Source: CAZOSF01 sp964582415 (GTDB taxonomy: Bacteria; Bacteroidota; Bacteroidia; Flavobacteriales; Flavobacteriaceae). From it: a stretch of DNA of 30,731 nucleotides. Location of the stretch: NCBI GenBank assembly GCA_964582415.1, contig CAZOSF010000025.1:1-30731 (forward strand), given 5' to 3'. The position numbers and the translations under genes were made by a program. Position 1 is the first letter of the stretch. Every line of letters begins with the position of its first letter. Below the pieces are notes generated by a model that did no database searches, had not been told where the DNA came from, and worked only from the letters and a program-made list of their open reading frames with translations. Of the stretch, positions 23,159 to 30,661 are shown one piece after another.

Positions 23159-23674
23159 ATGCTGGAGAAACTTCGACAAAGAGCCATAAAGAAACATACC
23201 GAGCGTACCTTAAAAACGAGGGACACTACCGAAATCAATTCGAAGTTGGTGACCTTGGGGTTTTTAGTGGATGAAAACCTGATGAACGATTTCGATCGGT
23301 TGTATGATTTTAATAAGGTACTGGACTTGCGTCCAAAAGATGTCAAAGTCTTTTCTTTTCTGGAGGTAAAAAAGAAATTACCCAGCATTCGCCAGAACCA
23401 ACTGAACAATAAAGATTTTACTTGGAGAGGTGAATTGCAAAATCAAAGTGCTATTGAATTTTTGGATACCCCTTTTGATGTGTTGATTGGAATGTATCGG
23501 GGAAAGAATCTTTTTATGGATTATCTGGTGGCCAGTAGCAAGGCGCATTTCAAAGTGGGTTTTGAGGGAGGAGATCAACGGCTCTATGACCTTATTTTGA
23601 ATATTGATCCGAGTAATACCCGATTGGTGGAATCAGAATTGAAAAAATACATAACGATACTTAAGAAAAAATAA
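23159..23674 (+). CDS. conserved hypothetical protein, DUF6913-like
   Basis: A 171-residue soluble protein with no signal or membrane span. It resembles a Flavobacteriia-restricted uncharacterised family that I recall as DUF6913, with moderate certainty. Visible features are a basic N-terminus (MLEKLRQRAIKKH), TLGFLVDENL, LRPKDVKVFSFLE, and a later FDVLIGMYRGKNLFMDYLVASSKAHFKVGF segment that looks like an alternating strand-helix domain. The frame extends to an ATG at 23138, but the promoter box lies 2 nt before it. It overlaps dapA by 1 nt (TAATG), so it is tightly coupled to lysine synthesis. No function can be assigned. Confidence 0.82.
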   Translation: MLEKLRQRAIKKHTERTLKTRDTTEINSKLVTLGFLVDENLMNDFDRLYDFNKVLDLRPKDVKVFSFLEVKKKLPSIRQNQLNNKDFTWRGELQNQSAIEFLDTPFDVLIGMYRGKNLFMDYLVASSKAHFKVGFEGGDQRLYDLILNIDPSNTRLVESELKKYITILKKK

Positions 23675-24549
23675 TGAAAACACTGGTAGGTACTGGAGTT
23701 GCCCTAGTCACACCCTTTCTTCCTAACGGGAAAGTGGATGTTGAGGGCTTGCAAAATGTGGTAAATTATCAAATCGACAATGGCATCGATTATTTGGTGG
23801 TACTGGGAACGACGGCAGAAAGTGTTACGTTGAGCAAAGAAGAAAAACAATTGGTAATCGACACGGTGATCAAAGTAAATGCCTTTACCCTTCCTATGGT
23901 ACTGGGAATTGGAGGGAACAATACTCAGGCCGTAATCGATGAAATACAGTCGAGGGATCTGACTCCTTTCGAGGCGATTCTCTCCGTCTCACCCATGTAT
24001 AATAAACCCACTCAAGAAGGTATTTACAGGCACTTCGCTGCTATCGCAGAAAGTACATCCAAACCTATTATTCTTTACAATGTTCCTGGAAGAACCGCTA
24101 GTAATATGTCCGTGGAAACGGTAGTTCGATTGGCGAATGATTTCGATAATATTGTAGCGATAAAGGAGGCTGCCGGTGATATGGTTCAGGTGATGAAGCT
24201 CATCGATCAAACACCGAAGCATTTTCATGTCATATCGGGAGATGATATGTTAGCGCTGCCTACCGTATTGGCAGGGGGCTCTGGTGTAATCTCTGTGATC
24301 GGCGAAGGTTTCCCAAAAGAATTCTCCGATATGATTCGATTGGGGCTGGATCGAAAAGTGGACGAAGCCTTTGCCTTGCATTATAAAATGGCACCAGCCA
24401 TCGATTACATTTTTGCGGAAGGAAATCCTGCCGGGATTAAAGAGGTTTTTGATTTGAAAGGAATCTGTGGAAATACCCTTCGTTTACCGTTGGTGAATGT
24501 GAGTGAACTCCTCCGTAAAAGGCTCAAAGACTTTATGGATTCTTTGTAA
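23674..24549 (+). CDS. dapA: 4-hydroxy-tetrahydrodipicolinate synthase
   Basis: Condenses pyruvate with aspartate semialdehyde, the first committed step to diaminopimelate and lysine. 291 residues, a (beta/alpha)8 barrel. The Schiff-base lysine is K164 in VAIKEAAGD, the proton-relay tyrosine is Y135 in ILYNVPGRT, and the GTTAE motif is at 45-49. All are canonical. The start codon overlaps the preceding stop (TAATG), implying coupling to the DUF6913-like gene. dapF lies separately at 7133. The lysine-feedback site cannot be judged from sequence alone. Confidence 0.97.
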   Translation: MKTLVGTGVALVTPFLPNGKVDVEGLQNVVNYQIDNGIDYLVVLGTTAESVTLSKEEKQLVIDTVIKVNAFTLPMVLGIGGNNTQAVIDEIQSRDLTPFEAILSVSPMYNKPTQEGIYRHFAAIAESTSKPIILYNVPGRTASNMSVETVVRLANDFDNIVAIKEAAGDMVQVMKLIDQTPKHFHVISGDDMLALPTVLAGGSGVISVIGEGFPKEFSDMIRLGLDRKVDEAFALHYKMAPAIDYIFAEGNPAGIKEVFDLKGICGNTLRLPLVNVSELLRKRLKDFMDSL

Positions 24550-24617
24550 TCGTTAAACTTTTCAGAATTGCAATTTGAACCACTGTATTCCGTTTATTTT
24601 AGCGGAAGATATAGTTT

Positions 24618-24646
24618 TTGTAATCACGTTTATTTCACTACTTTTG
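24618..24646 (+). promoter_or_regulatory. bamD operon promoter
   Basis: TTG (24618-24620), an 18-nt spacer, then TACTTTTG (24639-24646), a full match to the Bacteroidota consensus. It ends 4 nt before an ATG at 24651 and 19 nt before the preferred ATG at 24666. Confidence 0.7.
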
Positions 24647-24665
24647 CAGGATGTTTTTTAAGACC

Positions 24666-25472
24666 ATGAAAAAGAGCCTTTTATTGTTTGTTGTTGCCAT
24701 TTCATTTTGGTCCTGTAGCGAATACCAGAAATTGCTTCGCTCGGATGATGTTACCAAAAAGTATTCGGTGGCCGATTCCCTGTACAAAATTGGGAAGTAC
24801 AGAAAGGCACTTACCGTAATGGAGCAAATAGTACCGGTCTATCGAGGGAAGCCCCAAGCGGAACCGTTGATGTTTCGATATGCCAATACTTTCTATCAAT
24901 TGGAGGATTATTATTTAGCGGGGTATCAATTTGAACGCTTTGTTATTTCGTATCCTAAAAGTGATAGTGCCGAAGTGGCATCCTTCCGATCGGCACGAAG
25001 TTACTATGAGTTGTCTCCAAGGTTCTCATTGGATCAGAAGGATACTTATACGGCGCTGGAGAAATTGCAGCAATTTGTAGACAAATATCCGAATTCAGGG
25101 TATCGAATGGACGCCAACCGAATGGTGACAGAACTCCGAGAAAAGTTGGAGCAAAAGGATATCGAGGTGGCGAATCAGTTCCTACGAATTTCAGATTACA
25201 AAGCGGCGATAAAAGCCTACGATAATTTTATCATCGACCACCCAGGTTCCAAATACCGTCGCGATGCTTTTTACGGCCGCTACGAGGCAGCGTATCTTTT
25301 GGCTATCAATAGTGTACCCCGATTGGTTGCGGAACGTCTGGAAACAGCGAAGAAATCGTACGAAAGTTACACAAAGTACTTTGCCGATGATAGCCGAAGG
25401 GAAGATGCTGATAAGATTCTCGAGGACATCAACGAACGATTGAATAAACAACAAAGCTCAGAAATTAATTGA
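24666..25472 (+). CDS. bamD: outer membrane assembly lipoprotein BamD
   Basis: A 268-residue lipoprotein of the BAM complex, which inserts beta-barrel proteins into the outer membrane. The signal MKKSLLLFVVAISFWSC ends in a lipobox with C17 as the lipidated residue. TPR-type repeats follow (YKIGKYRKALTVMEQIVP, FYQLEDYYLAGYQFERFV, YKAAIKAYDNFIIDHPGSKY), matching the BamD superhelix, then a charged C-terminus. An ATG at 24651 would add five residues and make the transcript almost leaderless; I prefer 24666 because it gives a standard signal peptide. It heads bamD - rpoZ - coaBC - DUF4835 - recN. Confidence 0.94.
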   Translation: MKKSLLLFVVAISFWSCSEYQKLLRSDDVTKKYSVADSLYKIGKYRKALTVMEQIVPVYRGKPQAEPLMFRYANTFYQLEDYYLAGYQFERFVISYPKSDSAEVASFRSARSYYELSPRFSLDQKDTYTALEKLQQFVDKYPNSGYRMDANRMVTELREKLEQKDIEVANQFLRISDYKAAIKAYDNFIIDHPGSKYRRDAFYGRYEAAYLLAINSVPRLVAERLETAKKSYESYTKYFADDSRREDADKILEDINERLNKQQSSEIN

Positions 25473-25474
25473 TT

Positions 25475-25810
25475 ATGATAGATATTAAAAACTCGGATGC
25501 ACCGGTCAATACAACGACCATCGACAAAAACCTTATCGATGCCCGCACAGAAAACATCTATGAGGCGATTTCCATCATTGCTAAGCGTGCCGTTCAGATC
25601 AACAGCGATATCAAAAAAGAATTGCTAGAAAAATTGGACGAGTTCGCTACATACAATGATAGCTTGGAGGAAATCTTCGAAAATAAGGAGCAAATCGAAG
25701 TATCCAAATTTTACGAAAGATTGCCAAAGCCACATGCCTTGGCAATTCAGGAGTGGTTGGAAGACAAGATTTACTACAGAAATACGAAAGACGAGGAACT
25801 AGAAAAATAA
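25475..25810 (+). CDS. rpoZ: RNA polymerase omega subunit (Bacteroidota form)
   Basis: A 111-residue small RNA polymerase subunit that binds the beta-prime C-terminus and assists assembly. The core NIYEAISIIAKRAVQINSDIKKELLEKLDEF is the omega helix pair, in a divergent form common to this phylum. The tail (ENKEQIEVSKFYERLPKPHALAIQEWLEDKIYYR) is a lineage-specific extension. I chose ATG 25475; an in-frame TTG at 25469 overlaps the bamD stop and is less likely. It lies 2 nt after bamD and 6 nt before coaBC. Confidence 0.9.
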   Translation: MIDIKNSDAPVNTTTIDKNLIDARTENIYEAISIIAKRAVQINSDIKKELLEKLDEFATYNDSLEEIFENKEQIEVSKFYERLPKPHALAIQEWLEDKIYYRNTKDEELEK

Positions 25811-25816
25811 TTTCCG

Positions 25817-27028
25817 ATGTCTGTTTTAAGCGGTAAAAAGGTACTTCTGGGCATTACTGCCGGAATAGCCGCTTATAAATCGGCATACCTTGTGCGTATG
25901 TTGATAAAAAAGGGAGCGGAAGTTAGGGTGGTAATGACACCGACGGCGAAGGAGTTTGTTACACCACTAACGCTTTCCACCCTCAGTAAAAATGAAGTCC
26001 TTTCATCATTCGTTGATGATGAAAATGAAAATGCCCATTGGAATAACCACGTTGCGTTAGGCCTATGGGCTGATTTATTTCTGATTGCCCCTGCTACGGC
26101 CAATACCCTCTCCAAAATGGCCACGGGCAACAGCGATAATTTTTTAGTGGCTACCTATCTGTCGGCAAAATGTCCGGTTTATGTTGCTCCCGCTATGGAT
26201 TTGGACATGTACCAACATCCCTCTACTTTACATTCCCTGGAAACCCTAAAGGAATTTGGGAATATCATTATTCCTGCAACAGAAGGAGAGTTGGCGAGTG
26301 GTTTGGTAGGCCCGGGTAGAATGGCGGAGCCGGAAGATATTGTGGCCTTTATTGAAGCAGATTTAGCCAGAAAATTGCCTCTAAGAGGGAAGAAATTTTT
26401 AATTACCGCGGGTCCAACATACGAAGCCATAGATCCTGTTCGATTTATTGGGAATCATTCGAGTGGTAAAATGGGGTATGCCCTGGCCGAGGAAGCGGCC
26501 GCTTTAGGAGCTGAGGTAACATTGGTATCCGGACCCACAGCATTAGCGGTGAAAAATCCTTCCATTAGGAGAGTGTCGGTTACTTCGGCTAAAGAAATGT
26601 ATGAAGCAGCTCACATGGTTTACCCGAAAGTAGACGTTGCCATCTTGAGCGCAGCTGTTGCCGATTACCGTCCGAAACACAAGGCGGAGCAAAAAATCAA
26701 AAAAATGTCGGAAGGGTTACAATTGGAATTGGAAAAGACGGAGGACATTTTAGCTTCACTTGGTCAAACAAAAACATCTCAATTCTTGGTGGGTTTTGCA
26801 CTGGAAACAGAAAACGAGCTGGATAATGCAAAATCCAAACTCAAAAAAAAGAATTTAGATTTAATTGTCTTAAATTCGCTGAACGACGAAGGCGTTGCCT
26901 TTGGGGCCGATACAAATAAGGTAACCCTGATTGAGGCAAGCAATAAAATCCATCCCTTCGGAGTTAAGGATAAAAAAGAAGTCGCACACGACATCATTCA
27001 ATTCATAAGAGAAAAGATACATGCGTAA
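25817..27028 (+). CDS. coaBC: bifunctional phosphopantothenoylcysteine decarboxylase/synthetase
   Basis: Makes 4'-phosphopantetheine for coenzyme A: CoaB couples cysteine to phosphopantothenate, then CoaC decarboxylates with FMN. 403 residues. The CoaC domain (about 1-185) has GITAGIAAYKS, catalytic-type His78 in WNNHVAL, and APATANTLSKMATGNSDN. The usual PAMN motif reads PAMDLDM at 125-131. The CoaB domain (about 193-400) has ITAGPTYEAIDPVRFIGNHSSGKMG and AAVADYRP. The 3' end overlaps DUF4835 by 8 nt (ATGCGTAA). ATG 25817 follows rpoZ by 6 nt. Confidence 0.96.
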   Translation: MSVLSGKKVLLGITAGIAAYKSAYLVRMLIKKGAEVRVVMTPTAKEFVTPLTLSTLSKNEVLSSFVDDENENAHWNNHVALGLWADLFLIAPATANTLSKMATGNSDNFLVATYLSAKCPVYVAPAMDLDMYQHPSTLHSLETLKEFGNIIIPATEGELASGLVGPGRMAEPEDIVAFIEADLARKLPLRGKKFLITAGPTYEAIDPVRFIGNHSSGKMGYALAEEAAALGAEVTLVSGPTALAVKNPSIRRVSVTSAKEMYEAAHMVYPKVDVAILSAAVADYRPKHKAEQKIKKMSEGLQLELEKTEDILASLGQTKTSQFLVGFALETENELDNAKSKLKKKNLDLIVLNSLNDEGVAFGADTNKVTLIEASNKIHPFGVKDKKEVAHDIIQFIREKIHA

Positions 27029-27914
27029 TTTTTACCTTTTACTAGTGGCGTTTATTGGTTCTGTCACAATGATCAGTGCCCAGGAACTGAATGCTACAGT
27101 TACCATCGATGCAGAACAAACAGGTCAACCCAATTATCAGGTATTTCGAACCTTGAAAGACCAACTTACCGATTTCTTGAACAATACCAAATGGACGTCC
27201 TCCGAGTACAAAAATCAGGAGCGTATCGATTGTAATTTTACGTTGATTATTCAAAGTTTCGAATCGACTTCCTTTACGGGGTCCCTACAAGTACAGGCTT
27301 CACGTCCAATTTTCGCCTCCACTTACGATTCACCGATTTATAACTATAACGACCGCCAGTTTACTTTTGAGTACACCGAGTTCCAGCCATTGGTTTTCAA
27401 TATCAACACCTTCGACTCCAATTTGGTTTCTGTTTTGGCATATCATGTATTTACTATCATAGGACTGGATGCCGATTCTTTCTCACAGAATGGGGGAGAT
27501 CCTTATTTTGCGATTGCCAAACAAATTGTAAATACCGCTGCGTCCAGTAATTTTAAAGGATGGAAAGCGACCGATGGCAACCAATCTAGATTCCGTTATA
27601 ACGATGCCATCATCTCAAATGTGTATCAGGAATTTCGAGAAGCCTTGTATGTGTATCACCGACAAGGATTGGATTTGATGGAAAGCAATATGAGAAATGC
27701 CAAACAAGGAGTAATTCAGGCCATTGCATTGCTGAAAAAGGTAAATGACCGCAGGCCAAATTCCTTCCTGTTGAGGACATTCTTTGATGCCAAATCGGAC
27801 GAAATAGAAAAGATATTCAGTGGTGGACCGACGGTTGATATCAATCAATTGGTAGAAAACTTAAATCGAATAGCGCCAACCCGAAGATCGAATTGGAGCA
27901 ATATCAAGCTCTAA
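27021..27914 (+). CDS. porD: DUF4835 family secreted protein (PorD-like, T9SS-associated)
   Basis: A 297-residue exported protein with a signal peptide (about 1-21, ending TMISAQ). The mature part matches the DUF4835 family, which some annotations name PorD and connect with the type IX secretion system; I am moderately sure of that name. Visible family features are FRTLKDQLTDFLNNTKWT, RIDCNFTLIIQSF, FNINTFDSNLVSVLAYHVFTIIGLDADSF and FKGWKATDG. It is likely periplasmic. It overlaps coaBC by 8 nt and precedes recN by 74 nt. The T9SS-sorted dehydrogenase at 11827-13194 shows that a T9SS should exist in this organism. Confidence 0.85.
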   Translation: MRNFYLLLVAFIGSVTMISAQELNATVTIDAEQTGQPNYQVFRTLKDQLTDFLNNTKWTSSEYKNQERIDCNFTLIIQSFESTSFTGSLQVQASRPIFASTYDSPIYNYNDRQFTFEYTEFQPLVFNINTFDSNLVSVLAYHVFTIIGLDADSFSQNGGDPYFAIAKQIVNTAASSNFKGWKATDGNQSRFRYNDAIISNVYQEFREALYVYHRQGLDLMESNMRNAKQGVIQAIALLKKVNDRRPNSFLLRTFFDAKSDEIEKIFSGGPTVDINQLVENLNRIAPTRRSNWSNIKL

Positions 27915-27988
27915 ATTTTTGCCGAACCATTTTTCTCCCGTATTTTAGGGTGAGTTGAAGTAGTCTCAATTTCTAATACCATACCTCT

Positions 27989-29641
27989 TTGATTACATCC
28001 CTTACCATAAAGAATTATGCCCTTATCGAGGATATAAAAGTTGCCTTTGGGAAAGGACTTACTGTAATTACAGGGGAAACCGGTGCGGGGAAATCGATAC
28101 TACTAAATGCTTTAGGACTAATTTTGGGGAATCGGGCCGATTTAAAAATCGCGCGTGATCCAGAAAGAAAGTGCATCGTAGAAGCGGAATTCTCTATAGC
28201 TCCATATGGATTAGAGCCATTTTTCGACGCGAATGAAATGGATTTTGAGCCGGAAACAATTATTCGTCGGGAAATATTGCCCAATGGAAAATCCAGAGCC
28301 TTTGTAAACGATTCACCCGTAACCTTGAGCCAGCTGCAGTCGTTAAGCGATCACTTGATAGATATTCACAATCAATACGACACTCGTAGATTGGTATCGG
28401 AATCCTATCAACTATCTATTTTGGATGCCTTTGCCGGAAATTTGAATGTCGTCTCCGAATATCAGAAAGAATTTTCAAAACTCAAGGAGATCAAAGTCCA
28501 ACTGGAACAACTGAAGGAAGAAAAAGCAAACGCGATTCGTGAGCAAGACTACCAAGAATTCGTTTACAATGAACTTCAGGAGGCTGGTTTGGATCAGGTC
28601 AATCAAGAGGAGCTGGAAGCCGATCAAGAACGGTTGAGTAATTTGGATGCAATTCAAGAGTCATTAGGCCATGGGGTGCAACTCCTGGAGCAGGAGGGAA
28701 CCGGTATATTAGACCTTTTGTCGGAAGTACGATCCTCCTTGGGGAAGGTCAAATCCTATGGCAAGGAATATGATGCCCTTTGGGAACGTGTGAACAGTGT
28801 AATTATAGAGATGCGGGATATCCAAGGGGAAATGGAGGCAGCAGCAGAGAAGTTGGAAGTAGAACCTGGGACATTACAAGAAATCGAGGATACATTACAA
28901 TCGCTATATCGATTACAAAAAAAGCATGCCATGGATTCTGTCGCTGAACTGGTGGCACTTCGTGATTCCTTATCGGATTCCTTGTTTAATTTCAGTAGGT
29001 TGGATGCGCGTATTGAAGAGCAAGAGAAGGCCTTTGAATTGCAGAAGAACCGAACCCTCGAGATGGCTTTAAAGATTCGCGATAACCGGAAAAATGCAGC
29101 TCCGAATTTGGAGAAACGCTTAAAGGACATCCTCATAGAATTAGGGTTGCCCAATGCGCAATTTCATTTCGATTTACTTCCTGATAATGATTTCCGTCTT
29201 ACGGGAATGGATGCGCTTAAGGTATTGTTTTCCGCCAATAAAGGTATTGCCATGGCTCCGATGGAGAAGGTGGCTTCAGGAGGGGAAATGAGTCGGGTGA
29301 TGTTGGCAATCAAGGCGGTGATATCAGAGTATAAAGCGTTGCCCACAATGATTTTCGATGAGATAGACACAGGGGTTTCCGGTGAAATTGCTCATAAAAT
29401 GGCGTTGATTTTAAGCGGTATGAGCAAACGAGGTCAGGTCTTCGGAATTACCCATTTACCACAAACGGCTGCCAAAGGAGATTATCATAAAAAAGTATTT
29501 AAAACGGATGAGGGTGGTAAAACCCACACCTTGATAAAGGAATTGAATCCCGATGAACGAATTTTGGAGATAGCGCAGATGATTGGCGGAAGCACCGTTA
29601 GTGATTCCGCGATTATACATGCCAAGCAATTACTGAATTAA
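27989..29641 (+). CDS. recN: DNA repair protein RecN
   Basis: An SMC-like ATPase acting early in double-strand-break repair. 550 residues. Walker A is GETGAGKS at 29-36, a long coiled coil spans about 150-370, the ABC signature SGGEMSRV is at about 430 and Walker B LPTMIFDEIDTGVSG at about 451. All are intact. The start is TTG at 27989 (MITSLTIKNYALIEDIKV), the conserved RecN N-terminus; no ATG lies in frame nearby. It ends the bamD-rpoZ-coaBC-DUF4835 series after a 74-nt gap, where I see no strong TAnnTTTG box. No LexA-type SOS box is recognisable. Confidence 0.95.
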   Translation: MITSLTIKNYALIEDIKVAFGKGLTVITGETGAGKSILLNALGLILGNRADLKIARDPERKCIVEAEFSIAPYGLEPFFDANEMDFEPETIIRREILPNGKSRAFVNDSPVTLSQLQSLSDHLIDIHNQYDTRRLVSESYQLSILDAFAGNLNVVSEYQKEFSKLKEIKVQLEQLKEEKANAIREQDYQEFVYNELQEAGLDQVNQEELEADQERLSNLDAIQESLGHGVQLLEQEGTGILDLLSEVRSSLGKVKSYGKEYDALWERVNSVIIEMRDIQGEMEAAAEKLEVEPGTLQEIEDTLQSLYRLQKKHAMDSVAELVALRDSLSDSLFNFSRLDARIEEQEKAFELQKNRTLEMALKIRDNRKNAAPNLEKRLKDILIELGLPNAQFHFDLLPDNDFRLTGMDALKVLFSANKGIAMAPMEKVASGGEMSRVMLAIKAVISEYKALPTMIFDEIDTGVSGEIAHKMALILSGMSKRGQVFGITHLPQTAAKGDYHKKVFKTDEGGKTHTLIKELNPDERILEIAQMIGGSTVSDSAIIHAKQLLN

Positions 29642-29678
29642 CCTTATATTTACCAAAGCTAATTAAACTGAAAAACGA

Positions 29679-30494
29679 ATGGCTTATAACTTATTAAAAG
29701 GAAAAAGAGGAATCATCTTCGGAGCATTGGATGAAAATTCCATTGCCTGGAAAACTGCTGAAAGAGTCCATGAAGAAGGAGGGAAGATGGTATTGACCAA
29801 TGCACCCATTGCTATGAGAATGGGGCAAATAAATGCTTTAGCAGAAAAAACCGGTAGTGAAATTATCGCAGCCGACGCCACCAATCTTGAGGATCTTGAG
29901 AATCTTGTGGATAAATCCATGGAAATTCTTGGCGGAAAATTGGACTTTGTGCTACATTCCATTGGTATGTCGGTAAATGTTCGAAAGGGAAAACATTATA
30001 CCGAAGAAAACTATGACTGGACTCACAAGGGCTGGGATGTATCTGCATTATCCTTTCACAAAACCATGCAGGTATTGTATAAAAAAGATGCCATGAATGC
30101 GTGGGGAAGCATTGTAGCCCTCACCTATATGGCGGCCCAACGGGTTTTCCCAGACTATAACGACATGGCCGATAACAAGGCATATTTAGAGTCGATTGCT
30201 CGAAGTTTTGGCTATTTCTTCGGAAGGGATAAAAAGGTAAGGGTGAACACCATCTCCCAGAGTCCGACCCCAACCACTGCAGGTCAAGGCGTTAAAGGTT
30301 TTGATGGCTTTATTAACTATGCAGAGAAAATGTCTCCATTGGGTAATGCAACGGCTCTGGATTGTGCCAATTACACGATAACGCTTTTCAGTGATTTGAC
30401 CAAAAGGGTGACCTTGCAAAACCTCTATAATGACGGAGGTTTTTCGAATATGGGTGTAAGTGACGCGGTCATGGAAGCATTTACCAAAGAATAG
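29679..30494 (+). CDS. fabI: enoyl-[acyl-carrier-protein] reductase (NADH) FabI
   Basis: Reduces trans-2-enoyl-ACP in the last step of each fatty acid elongation cycle. 271 residues, an atypical SDR fold. The nucleotide-binding start is GKRGIIFGALDENSIAW at 8-24. The catalytic Tyr and Lys are Y160 and K167 in PDYNDMADNKAYLES, with Y150 upstream. The C-terminus LFSDLTKRVTLQNLYNDGGF is typical. This is the target family of triclosan. A TATATTTA near-match lies about 25 nt before the ATG, possibly a weak promoter, in the 37-nt gap after recN. A strong terminator follows. Confidence 0.96.
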   Translation: MAYNLLKGKRGIIFGALDENSIAWKTAERVHEEGGKMVLTNAPIAMRMGQINALAEKTGSEIIAADATNLEDLENLVDKSMEILGGKLDFVLHSIGMSVNVRKGKHYTEENYDWTHKGWDVSALSFHKTMQVLYKKDAMNAWGSIVALTYMAAQRVFPDYNDMADNKAYLESIARSFGYFFGRDKKVRVNTISQSPTPTTAGQGVKGFDGFINYAEKMSPLGNATALDCANYTITLFSDLTKRVTLQNLYNDGGFSNMGVSDAVMEAFTKE

Positions 30495-30520
30495 CTGTAA
30501 TCAACAGATTATCAGAAATG

Positions 30521-30549
30521 AAGCCTGACATTTGTCGGGCTTTTTTTTT
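30521..30549 (+). terminator. intrinsic terminator after fabI
   Basis: A 9-bp stem (30521-30529 with 30534-30542, AAGCCTGAC/GTCGGGCTT, one G-T pair) with a 4-nt loop runs into a nine-T tract. It lies about 27 nt after the fabI stop and closes the bamD-to-fabI direction of transcription. Confidence 0.9.
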
Positions 30550-30661
30550 GGTTCATCGACATAGTTAAGAAAATCCTAAAAAAAGATGGACCGATTTCTT
30601 TTGAAGTTCCTTTTTTTTGAATATTTTTAATCCCTATTAACTAATCTTTATAAGATATCTC

